Below are positions 1 to 10,613 of a stretch of 64,000 bases of DNA, piece after piece. The stretch is taken from assembly GCF_016545825.1 (NCBI RefSeq), contig NC_052622.1:749001-813000 (forward strand), in the 5' to 3' direction. The notes below the pieces were generated by a model. The model was not told where the DNA came from and ran no database searches. It saw only the letters and a list, made by a program, of their open reading frames with translations. Both the position numbers and the translations under genes were made by a program. The first letter of the stretch is position 1, and each line of letters starts with the position of its first letter. The stretch is from Eucalyptus grandis. Its lineage: Eukaryota > Streptophyta > Magnoliopsida > Myrtales > Myrtaceae.

Positions 1-1
1 C

Positions 2-463
2 GCGGAAACCGATGGGCATGAGGAGGACGATGGCGACGACTCGGTCTCCGTGACCCAGATGAACGGTCGGGCTGGGTCGAGCCGGCCCAAGTACCGGTGC
101 GAGACATGCAACAAAGGGTTCGGATCGTATCAAGCGCTTGGCGGGCACAGGGCGAGCCACAAGAAGACGAGCGAGGAAAACTTGATCGGCCATAATCACA
201 AGAGACTCGCTTTTGAGTGTCCTTACTGTCACAAGGTGTTCGATTCCGGCCAAGCTTTGGGCGGGCACAAGAAAGTTCACAATGAAGCGATCACCGTCAC
301 TGCCAAGAGCAAGAACTGCGACGCCGGCGAGAGCTTAATAGATCTCAACCTACCAGCACCCGAAGAGAACGGTGAAGAAACGACGGCGAGTCTGGTCGAG
401 ATCTCTTCAGTCTCCAACGAAGAAACATTCTATCCGATTAAGAAGACCCTTTTCCAGGTCTAA
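2..463 (+). CDS. C2H2 zinc-finger repressor (ZAT-like), 5'-truncated by the window
   Basis: The frame is open from the window edge, so the N-terminus lies outside and the true start is not visible. Two plant Q-type C2H2 fingers are seen, each with C-x2-C, a QALGGH core and a final His, separated by about 32 residues. Near the C-terminus is LIDLNLPAP, a DLN-type EAR motif. In the ZAT family these fingers bind DNA and the EAR motif recruits TOPLESS-type co-repressors in the nucleus, so a transcriptional repressor is likely. The acidic stretch before the first finger is family-typical. Family members often have two or three fingers and no intron; an additional upstream finger cannot be excluded. 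The stop is TAA at 461-463. It resembles Arabidopsis At5g61470 by position in the cluster (recalled). Confidence 0.9.
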   Translation, partial: AETDGHEEDDGDDSVSVTQMNGRAGSSRPKYRCETCNKGFGSYQALGGHRASHKKTSEENLIGHNHKRLAFECPYCHKVFDSGQALGGHKKVHNEAITVTAKSKNCDAGESLIDLNLPAPEENGEETTASLVEISSVSNEETFYPIKKTLFQV

Positions 464-854
464 GACTAGGGCGACAGCGAATCAAACTATGAATTCCAAG
501 TATCGGATGCAACAGGCTGTATAGAGGTAATTAATACGGCATTTTGTTTGTACATAATTTTCCCGAACGCCGTAGCTTGTCTGAGCATCGAGATAAAGCT
601 AAACACATGAAGTTCAAGAGAGTACTTTGTCTTTTCTTTAAGATCGTTTTGTAGGATAAATCTAAAACATCGAGTTCATGGGTGCTGCATTTGCTTGCCG
701 TTTCGGCAATTGATGATGTCAAAATGGCTTTTAGGTGCGGTGGGGGCGCTGGTTCTGCAGCGTTGCCCCCCCACACCTCTCCCACAAAAGACAGAGAGAG
801 ACGCCATTGATGCAGGTACCCTCGGTGGAATAGAGCGATTCGAGCATTGATTTC

Positions 855-1148
855 TAGGGGTGATTATTCTTTTTCCGGTTCCCAAAAATCGGAATCAATG
901 AGGAGCAGACCGATTGGTCCTAGGGACCGCGTCCGTTTTAATGGAACCGTATTACTAATTTTTTTGAAAAAATAATAAACTAAAAAAAGTATATTTAGTC
1001 TGTTTAATCTGGTATTAAAAATTGGATTGCCCGAATACTAGTTCCACTTTTAGGAACCAGGAAACACTCTCGGGAATAAGACCAAACAAGATGGTCCGGT
1101 CCGGTCCGGAAGATTCTCGGTTTCGGCGGTCCGATTTGCATATCCCTA
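855..1148. mobile_element. hAT-like MITE with 8-bp target duplication
   Basis: The left end reads TAGGGGTGATTAT and the right end, on the other strand, TAGGGATATGCAAA, an imperfect terminal inverted repeat. Flanks are TTGATTTC (847-854) and TTGATTGC (1149-1156), an 8-bp duplication with one mismatch, as expected for hAT. The interior has CCGGTTCC and GGTCCGGTCCGG tracts, common in plant hAT derivatives. No transposase is encoded. Confidence 0.65.
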
Positions 1149-2047
1149 TTGATTGCATTTTAATAAAATGATTTTCTTGCTGATTCGTGGGTATTAATGG
1201 AATCGATTCGAGCGGAAGCCCTTCGAGCTAAGGTAGGCGATGCATGGTACTGTGTGTCCAGCTGTTTTCTAGCTAACCGTTTCCCTGCATTTCCTCGCTC
1301 CGCAGTTGACAGAAAGAGTTTGTTTGGATACGGAAAGCAGCAGCGTCGACCTGTTCGTTTTTGTTGGGTCTTTAGTTTTTGTTGCTTCTGTGCAGTTGGG
1401 CCACCGGGTAACAGCATCTTTCCTTCTTATCTCTAGCCTTGCGAGAGAGTCCGCTTGTTGACCGCGCTAAGTTTTTACCACATCCTATCGGTTCGTCCTT
1501 CGCATAGCGGTGGGATTTCGATCCAACGCTCTTTGCATTTTCTGAGTCCATAAGCTTTTTCCGTTTGCACGTCGTATAAGGTTCATAGATTTTAATGAAT
1601 GTATCGTGTTTGGGACAAATTAGAGTTGGTCGTTCGCCAGCTAAGGCTGTCAAAATAAGTTTACAAACTTATAATTAAATCCAATTTAATCCAGATTTAT
1701 TTAAATATGTCATAAATTGGCCACTTTCCACTTAAAGTACGGGTCATATGGTTTTAAAGTTAAAAGTCTAAAACAAATGGATTTTAGTGGGCTGGTTATA
1801 GACCCACTTTCAACCCATTTAATAATAAATAGGTCAGGCTTAGCTCACTTTGATCCTTCTTAGTTAGTCTCTTCTCTCTCCCTCTTCCATTTCATGACTT
1901 GTGATTTTCTCCGTTCGTTCACTTCGTTTCCGCCATTGTTAGATTTTCTTTGACCTCTGGCTCATAACTTGACACTATTATGACAAATTACACTTATGAG
2001 GAAACCCAAACTTTCACCATTGCCTTCATGCCCTTGTCCATAACCTA

Positions 2048-2411
2048 GCCCCCGAGCTCTCTCAATAACTTAACGATTCAGTACATGGAACAACCCATTC
2101 TTCAAAGGCAGCCATTGAAGGAGAAAAGTTGCTAAAAATAGATTTCAGGTCAGGTTGGGTTTGAGTCATGTATAAATTTGCATTGGATATAAAAATGAGT
2201 CAATTTGGGTCGGATTTTTTTTTATCCAACCCCGAAGCTCCCTCACTAACTTAATGATTCAGTACATGGAGTGACCGATTCTTCAAAGGCAACAATTTAA
2301 GGAGAAAAGTTGCTAAAAGTAGATTCTAGAATGGGTTGGGTTTGAAATAGATTTGGATTGGGTTAGGTATAAATTTGCATTAGAATTAAAAATGAGTCAA
2401 TTTGGGTCAGA
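2048..2411. repeat. Imperfect tandem duplication, unit about 170-180 bp
   Basis: About 2048-2213 and 2229-2411 share long identical stretches, for example GATTCAGTACATGGA and GGAGAAAAGTTGCTAAAA, and both end in AATGAGTCAATTTGGGTC. The second copy carries a small insertion. Divergence suggests an old duplication within a repeat. Confidence 0.8.
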
Positions 2412-2925
2412 TAATTTTCTATCCGACCCAAACCCAACCCGACACACGTGTGATGGGTCTATCACCAACGTGAGACATCGACGTTCGTACTTAAAATTTT
2501 CTGTTCTCTTTAAGGATCCTGCTAGAGATTAGTTTGGGGAATGTTTGACGATCTAATGTGGCCTTTGGGCGCGGGGGGAAATTGAAAAAAAGATTTGTGG
2601 GCTTCGGAAGCCGGCTTGTGCTGTAGATTTCTAAAGGGCCCAGATGCACATCCATGGTTGACTTTCGATTTTCTTCAAATCGGAGCTTCCTTGAATTTCA
2701 TGCCCAATTAAAAAAAGTGCAGTCGGTTGCACCGGCCGCGTTCAACGTGGCAGCCTCGCAGGTTCTCTGCGATCGTGAGAGCTTTGTAGAGAGGGAGCAC
2801 TCAAAACGTGCTCTCAACTTAAATCTCGTTTTTCCACTAACACGAAAAAAGCAGACGTTAAGCCACGTTTGGATCGCTATATGTACCATTAACATTGATG
2901 CGGTCGTAATTGGTACCGAGTCAAC

Positions 2926-5900
2926 ATGGACCCCAACAACACTGCCCGCCGCCACAGCCGTCGCCTGCCGCCACTGATGGTGCAGCCGCCTCCGCCGCAC
3001 CTCGTCCGCAGCAGGAGCGGAGCTCCAACCGCCATGTTGCTCCCTGAAGCCCGCACCCCTAGCCAAAGAGTCACCGTTGCCCGCTCCAAATCGACTTCCA
3101 AACCGAGGCCCAAATCATCAGGCCACGACGGAGATGGCGAAGAGGACAACAACAACGGCAATGTAAGTTCAGCCAAGCTCAAGAGACGCCAGCAAAGTAA
3201 TCCCTCTGGGCTGGTAGTACCGAGAACGACACAGTCGGCCCCACCTTCGCCCTCGGCGTGGGCTTTATCTCCAGGACGAAGTTTATCGCGGGCAGGATCA
3301 TTAGCGATGGAGGTTTCTTCCGGCTTCAATGCGCCAAAGGCATGTACTAAGAAACCGGAGAGCAAAACAAATGGAGGTGGTGGCAATGGCGGTGCAGTTA
3401 GTAAGGTTTTGAAGTACTTCAAGCCAAAGAGGAAGGTATCGCCTGTGCAAGAAGAGGAGATTCACAAGTTACGCATCTTGCACAGCTCATTATTGCAATG
3501 GAGATTCGCTAATGCTCGTGCTCAAGCAGCTGCGGATAACACGAAGAGGAATGCCGAGGTGCGCTCTTTCTATTGATTTTGAATTTGATAATTCGCCACA
3601 CCGATAGCTTGTATCACTACAATAATGTGCTGTAAACTTCCATAAACCTTTGGGTTTGTACGATAATTTCTGCATTATTATCTTTATCATCAGCATTGAG
3701 ATTGCTCGTACGCTGGTGATCGCAGGAGAAATTGCTCCTGGTATGGATTAGGATAGCAAAGATGAGATGGTCAGTGATGGAGAAGATTATCGAAATGCGA
3801 AGAGTTAGACATCTTAGAAGGTTGTACGAGATCATGAGCCCTCAGGTTCATATGCTGCAAGAGTATTCAGCGAAGCTGGAGAGGAAACATGTTGAAGGGC
3901 TTGGCAGGTTGTCGAGAAAGCTGGTGGCTCTTTCCAACCTTCTTCCTCTCGAAAGTGCCAAGGTGACCGCAATTTGTTGCGCTTCTCATTTCATTTCATT
4001 CTTCAGTAAATTCACGATGCATTCTTCAGGATCTCAATGAAATAGGGTTACGATAGTGACTGAGGGAAATCTGTTATGTATTACAGGCCGATGACATGAT
4101 GTCCATTGCCAGAGCTATGAACATGGCAATGGAAGCAATGGACAACATGAACGCAACAAATCTCGATTTGTTCTTACAGGTTCTTAGTTTGTTTGTTTGT
4201 TTGTTTTTTGTTGGGGGGCATTTTGTTCCTATCATGAAAATAAGGTATGCATCCTACAAAGAATATGAAAAATCTAACTTGCAATTGAATGTTGTTTATA
4301 CGTTGATTTGAGCAGGCTGAGGAAATGTGTTACTTGATGACAGAGCTTATAAGCACCCTCGATAGAGAAAGGCATTGTCTTCTGGAACTTGACAAGCTTG
4401 TACCCATCTTCGTTGCCTTATTGGTGAGCCTCAAAACAACATTAATCTGTCACTTTCATTTTTGAATTTAGTTGCTTTCTTTGTTTGGCTTAAGCAATGT
4501 AATTTGCGATATTGCTGAAAAGATGAAGAAAAGGGGACGAGTGATCTTATTTTGAAGTATTTTTTGGGGGAAAATAACATAAATGGTCAATGAATTTTAG
4601 TCAAAATGTGTAATGTCTTCCATAAACTTTTTATTTGTTCAATGTGGTTCTTGAATTTTTTGTTCACATTCAATTTAGTCCATGAACAATATATGAAAAT
4701 TAGACATGTGAAAATGGATGATACCAATTTCTTAATCCATCTTTAATAGGCCAAGTCATTATATGGGTTGGTTATGTTTAGTAAAACACATTCAATTTAG
4801 TCCCTAAACAATAAATCAAAATTACACCTGTCAAAATGGGTGACACAAAATTCTCAACCCATCTTTAATAGGTTGAGTCATTATATGGGTTAGTTATGTT
4901 TTAGTAAATGAGTTATTAACCGACCAAAAAAAAAAAAAAACTAGTTTAGAATGGCAAAGCTAAAAAAAAAAAAAATATTAATATTAAATGGATTCACAGT
5001 TTACTCAAACCCAACCCACCTTTATGATTCCCTCTTCACCTTCTATGAGAAAATAATGGATTCTTTGGAATGTCTTAACTCTAGAGAAATCATGTAGGCC
5101 CGCAAGATGGGATAGACTTTACCTTAAAATATCAAGATAGTTTCTTTTTTTCACCATTATTTTTTTTAATTAATCCTGTAAGTTTCATCTAGTTGTTGGA
5201 GTATATCTTTCCTTAGTTGCATTCGGCACTATCATTTTTAAGTAATATTCTCATTTTAGTTCTTGTCTTTGCAATCCATGGTCAGCATAAATCATTCTTT
5301 AATATCTTACACTTAATTTAATTAAAATTTCAATTTGTCCATGTTATCTATTACTTTATTTTTATAAATTCATTATTAGGTACTAACTTTCTCTTATTCT
5401 TCATTGTGAATCGATACAAAAATTGAAAATTGTATGTAATATTAAAAGTCAATTCTGTAGTAACTTATAGTTTAAATAGCGATTTTATCTAAATAATATA
5501 CACACATAAACTTAAAGTGGGTAAGATTGTATATGGGTCGAGAATAGATCAGGTCAAGTATGTATCACTAAATTTGTATTACATATAATAAATAGGTATG
5601 AATGGGTCAGACCATTTTGGATTCAATGCAAACCCAATCCAACCAACCCATTTGATTGCCTTAATGAAAATGTCTGATATTGTCTTTGAACTTGAATTAA
5701 TGAAAGATACTTTTACATAGTTTTGGAACTAGATTGAATATTTACTAAAAGTTCAAGAACTACATTACTCATTGAGCTAAAGTTTAGAGACCACATTGAA
5801 TAAATTAAGAGTTTATGTATGGCATAACATATTAGGTCAAAGTTTATGGACAATTTGTATAATTATCCCTATTTTGAATGTTGGGTTGATTCTCGATGGG

Positions 5901-6129
5901 CTCCATCTTCCGCATGTCCACAGATGGACTCAAGACCTATTAATCAACAAAATCCAGCATTTTAAGTTCGCGTCAAATCGTGCAGGCAGGGGAGGGGAGC
6001 TTGAGAGCTCACATCATCCAAGCAAAAGAATTGGCCATACTTCATATCAGTCCTACGACTGTTACGAGGCGAAAGCTTGGCAAATGTCCTCCGATGGGTT
6101 ATGCAGAAATTAAACTATGCAATGTTTAA
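2926..6129 (+). CDS. QWRF7: QWRF motif-containing protein (QWRF7-like)
   Basis: Five exons join in frame: 2926-3558, 3726-3962, 4087-4179, 4316-4423 and 5986-6129, giving 404 residues. The N-terminal ~190 residues are basic, Ser/Pro-rich and low complexity. The defining QWRF tetrapeptide is at residues 191-194 in LLQWRFANARAQ, followed by a helical, probably coiled-coil region. The family is plant-specific; some members (EDE1/AUG8 types) bind microtubules as augmin subunits, while this short QWRF7-like class is less well defined. All introns have GT-AG ends. The last exon was found by homology (SLRAHIIQAKELA matches the family C-terminus) and by phase. The last intron is 1,562 bp because of the inserted element at 4566-5869. 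If splicing failed, translation would stop soon after 4423. Confidence 0.85.
4566..5869. mobile_element. Mutator-like non-autonomous element in the QWRF7 intron
   Basis: The two ends are inverted copies over roughly 150 bp. The left end starts GGGGGAAAATAACATAAATG, the right end on the other strand GGGATAATTATACAAATTG, and both continue with similar 'AAACTTT..GTTCAATGTGG' sequence. TATTTTGAA occurs at 4548-4556 and 5870-5878, a possible 9-bp duplication, although on the left it lies 9 bp outside the repeat start. The interior has two ~115-bp direct repeats (about 4671-4786 and 4790-4903). No coding capacity. Confidence 0.7.
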
Positions 6130-7041
6130 GCTCCTCAGTTAACTTTGTGTATTATATTTCGATGTGATTCTGAATTTCTTAGACTCAATCAATATTAAAT
6201 TACCTAACACATATTATTTAGGGATAAATGTACTGAAAGTCCTAAAACTTGTCCTAAAACTTTCAAAAAATGTTATCAATAGAAGAATTTGATTCGATCA
6301 ATTTGATAAGTTTTATAACTCGATTACATTTTTTGAAAATTTTAGAACTCAATTGCACTTTTATAAGAGGTTTTTATAATTAAATTGCGCTTTGTTGATA
6401 GAGTTTTAGGATTTCCAATACACTTATCCTTATTATTTAATAAGAAGTTACATCATCAAACTTCATATTTGGATTGTCTCCGACACTAAACATACACGGT
6501 GCCACGTTCTTCAAAAGCTAAACTATCGCTCCACACGCGTTTTTTCATTTCCGGCACGACATAACCAAACACAGACAATCTTCCTCCGATTATGTTTAGA
6601 ACTTTGCATGGTTCACACACAAATGTCGGAGGCGGAGTGGAAGAACGGCCGGGATACGGTGCTTTCGGCAAGAAAGAACGCATCGAATTGCATTGAAGTC
6701 AAAGCACGAGGAAGAAGAAAAGTGCGTTTTTCCTACGACGCGTGGGCACGAATTCGAGTAATCTGATGTAGACCATATGCATGCGTCGCGGGTTTTCGGC
6801 CTCAGACATTGTTGTTTTCACGGCGAAGGGGAAGTTTTGCGAAAGGCCTCACACATCACTCGATAAAAAAGGTAACATGACCTAGCCGAACAAGACAAAA
6901 ACACGCTCGGGAAAATTCTATTTAAGTATAAAAAGAAAACCACTTCTCCTATACCAATCCCAACCCAATGTGAAAATCGAAAAAGGACAAAAAGGGGAAG
7001 AAAAACAAAGGAAATCCCATTGACAATACATCAACGCCATA
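6130..7041. other. Intergenic spacer between QWRF7 and TDR (tail to tail)
   Basis: The two flanking genes converge here, so this carries both 3' UTRs. It contains the MITE at 6221-6430. Nothing else gene-like was seen. Confidence 0.6.
6221..6430. mobile_element. 210-bp Mutator-like MITE with perfect 9-bp TSD
   Basis: The left end GGGATAAATGTACTGAAAG and the right end (other strand) AGGATAAGTGTATTGGAAA form terminal inverted repeats that continue with CCTAAAACT. The identical 9-mer TATTATTTA flanks it at 6212-6220 and 6431-6439. A 9-bp TSD with long inverted repeats is the Mutator-like signature. It shares the 'AGTCCTAAAACTTG' motif with the MITE at 45647-46168. Confidence 0.85.
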
Positions 7042-10000
7042 TTAACAACCCAATGCCGGCTTCTGTGGACCTCCGCCACCACCATTTTCTTGAATATTAA
7101 TAGTTAAATGCCCAGGCAACTTTCTGTTAGGCCTTGCCTCCTGCAACATCAACACCACGTCCCTCATGGAAGGTCTGTCCGCTGGGTTCTTGCTGGTGCA
7201 AAGCAGCGCGATCCTCAGCATCTGGATCATCTCCTCCCTCACCGATGTGCACGTCGCCCCGGCGTCCCCATCCAAAACGTCGAGGACGCCGTCCTTGGTC
7301 TTGATTTTCGACCTAACCCAGTCCACGATGCTGTTGCCTTCGCCAAACTCAGGATCGACCGATCTTTTGCCGCTCAGCAACTCCATCAGCACCACCCCAT
7401 AGCTGTAGATGTCGCTCTTCTCGTCGACTTGAAGCGTGTATGCGTATTCTGCATGGACGGACGATTGAGGAGAAATTTGTAAGATTGTGAAAATGGTCAA
7501 GGCTAACCAGAATAAGTAACTATGGACTGTTGACAGGCCATTTGATACATGCAACTGGACATTAGGACATGCTTTAGTCTCTATTTCCATGAACTAAAGG
7601 AAGCAAACAAATTCTTCACCATATCTTTTGATGCTTAAAGTGGCAAGATTTGTTCCTTAAAAGTGCCCTCTTCTTGCTTTTCAGATACACTACAGACATA
7701 ACTAATATTAGAGGCTTTACACATGTTTTTGATCAATAGAAAATAGCTCACTGACAGGAAAAAGAAGGAACATATACAAAGAGGGTCATCTGTTTGTGGA
7801 AAAGCAGGCCAGTTTATTACAGATAATGGACTAAATGCCCAGACATAAACTATTAATTAAGACTTGTATCTGCATCTATAGCCTACAATATGCAACTACA
7901 AAGAACATACAGAGAAGAAATGTACCTGGGGCAATGTAGCCATAGGACCCTGCGATCACGGACATGGACTCGTCGCTCTGGATCAACTTTGCCACCCCAA
8001 AATCAGCCACTCGGGCCTCCATCTCGGCATCCAACAATATGTTGCTGGGCTTGAGGTCACGGTGCACGATCAGGGGATCGCAGTCGTGGTGCAGATAGCA
8101 TATCCCCTGAGCCACGCCGAGCGCAATCTTGTACCGAATCACCCAGTCAGCCCCCAAATTCTGATCCTTGTTCTTCCCATGCAACAGATCATCTAAATTG
8201 CCATTAGGCATGTACTCATAAAGCAGCATCGCGCACTCTCTGTTGCTGCAGCACCCCAGCAGTCTCACAATGTTCCTGTGCCTCACATTCCCCAACACTT
8301 CGACTTCAGCCAAGACCCCTCTCCTCCTCCTCAAGTGCTCCTTCTGCTTCCCCCAGAGCTTCTTCACCGCTAAGATCTCGCCGCCTGGCATTTCAGCCTT
8401 GTACACCGTGCCTGCAGACCCCATCCCTATGATCTTTTCGGTCATTGACAGGCACTCCACCACGTCGTCCGCGGTAAAGTTCAGCCTCTGGAAGGCCGTC
8501 AGTTTCCATGGGCCGACCTCCCGTTCTTGATTATTAGTGAATCTAGTGCTATAGTGGGCATGGAAGCACCTAGTGCCTGCAATGAGAACGAATAGGCCTA
8601 TGCCAAAGGCTGCCACAGTGATCCACACAATCGTGCCTGCAGTCTGCCTCGGCTGCTGCCGTCGCCGCACCTCCACGTCGCCCGCGCCAAGCATGTCGCT
8701 GGCGCATGGCTTTTCAAGGACGCCCCCACATAGGTCCCGGTTGCCTGAAAACGATGAGGGGTGCAAGTTTCTGAAGATTGTGCTGGAAGATGGTATTGGC
8801 CCAGTGAGCTGATTGAATGACACATTGAAGCTTTCCAATGTCCTGCAATTGTCGAAATTCGAAGGGATGCTTCCGTTCAGGAGGTTATGGGAAAGGTCGA
8901 CGTTAGTGATTGAAGGAAGCGTGGATATCTCCCCAGGAATAATGCCCATCAGCACGTTCCTACTTAAGTTGAGAGAGAGAAGCTTTTCGCAGTGGCCAAT
9001 GTCCCAAGGAATGCTACCATTTAGTGAATTCCCTCCTAATTCGATCTTGTACACACTTTTGCACCCGGTGAAGTCAGGAATCTTGCCTGTGAGTTTGGAC
9101 GAACTTGCCAAGAGAACTTGCAATTTAGGCCCGCCCCATATGTTATGGGGCAAGTCGTCTCGAAGGAATTATCTGATATGTCGAGGTACTCCAGAGCTGC
9201 TGCATTGCCGAGATCATCAGGAATTTGGCCACTGAAGCCGTTCTTGCTTAATTCCATGAACGTTAGATTCGGTAAGAGCCCGAAACCTCGAGGGATCGAC
9301 CCGTTTAGCATGTTGTCATGGATCCTTAACCTATTCAAAGCTGTGCAGTTTGCCAGAGAAGCAGGAAGCTCATTTTCAAACATGTTGGAGAAGAGGACGA
9401 GCTTCACTAACTTATTTCCTCGGCAAAGATTCGGTGGGATTCTTCCTCTGAGGGAATTGGACGACACATCAAGCCAAGTCAAATTCGAACTCAAGCCGAG
9501 CTTCTGCGGCAGGATTCCAGTAAGAGAGTTGTTCCAGAGCTCCAAGATACCCAAGTTTGGGAGCTCGCCGATTCCGGCTGGTATTTCGCCGCTCAGGTTG
9601 TTGTTCATTAATCTCAAATTGGTCAGCTTCTTCAATGTGCCCAAGCCTTCCGGTATCATCCCCGAGAGCTGATTCTCTGATAAATCGAGAGCTTGTAGCG
9701 CTTCCAGTTGACCGAAACTTGGTGGGATCTCGCTGGTCAAGTGATTCTTGAATAATAATATCGTCTCCAACTTAGTCAAGTTTCCGAGCTCTGGCGTCAG
9801 TGGACCAGAAAGATTGGCACTTGAGATGTCCAAGTACTTGAGATTCGATAGAAGTGCAAATTCTGAGGGGACACCGCTGTTGTAGTGGTTGTACCCGATT
9901 TCCAGGTGCTCTAATTGAAGCAAGAATCCTAATTGAGGTGGAATTTGTCCTCCCAGGAAATTTCCATGCAGATAAAGAGACTTCAGCCTTGGAAAACCGC

Positions 10001-10589
10001 CATAGCCTGGCGGAATCTCGCCTTCGAAGTAGCTTCCCCCAAGGTTGAGGTACTCTAGGAATCCAAGTCCGATAACCTCCTGCGGAAGTGGGCCGGTGAA
10101 GTTGTTGCTGTAAGCATTGAAGATCCTCAGGGACTTTAGCTTTGATATTTCCAGTGGGAGGCTTGAGTTGAAGGAGTTGTGGCTGATGTCCAGTGTCCGG
10201 AGCTCTGTCAGCTCAAATGTGACTGCTTGAAGAGGCCCCTCGAAGGCATTCCCACTCAGATTCAAGTGGGCTAAGCCCGACAGATACCGGATATCAGCTG
10301 GGATCACACCGGAGAGGTTGCGGCGAGAGAGGTCGAGGGACACGACTAGAGATCTCTCGGCGTTGCACTTCACGCCGGACCATGAGCACCAGATGGGGTC
10401 CTGGAGATTCGGGTTGGAGAACACCGGAGTAGGGTCCCAATCACGGAACGTCGAAAGAGGGTCTTTGAGGGATGATTTCAAGGAGAGGAGAGAGATAAGC
10501 TGGAGAGGAAGAGAACTGGAGAGTGTTACGGATGATGGGGTGAGGAAGCAATAGGAGAATGCAAGAAGGAAGAGGAGTGGGAGTTTCAT
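7042..10589 (-). CDS. TDR: LRR receptor-like kinase, TDIF receptor (TDR/PXY) type, with one frame break
   Basis: Exons on the minus strand are 10589-7926 and 7448-7042, joined at the APE|YAY point of the kinase. The start chosen is MKLPLLFLLAF because it opens a signal peptide; an ATG 24 nt upstream is in frame. Next come an N-terminal cap with WCSWSGVKC, about 20 LRRs, a membrane segment (IVWITVAAFGIGLFVLIAG) and a kinase with GMGSAGTVYK, VKKLW, HRDLKPSN and DFG, so an active RD kinase is expected. TDR binds the CLE41/44 peptide TDIF at the plasma membrane and controls vascular cambium division and xylem differentiation. The frame changes by one base near 9154-9160, where the LRR reading frame passes to the next frame; the joined length would be about 1,020 residues against 1,041 in Arabidopsis PXY. 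This is a sequence error or a recent loss of function. Otherwise the gene is intact and closely TDR-like. Confidence 0.9.
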
Positions 10590-10613
10590 GGCTTCTGGGA
10601 TCTTGTCAGACAA

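Larger units (their letters stand above)
464..2925. other. Intergenic spacer between the zinc-finger gene and QWRF7
   Basis: No convincing gene. It holds a short hAT-like MITE at 855-1148 and an imperfect tandem duplication at 2048-2411, plus AT-rich sequence with several GGGTTGGG/AACCCAACC-type tracts of the kind found inside plant hAT elements. The ORFs here have no recognisable domains. Confidence 0.6.
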
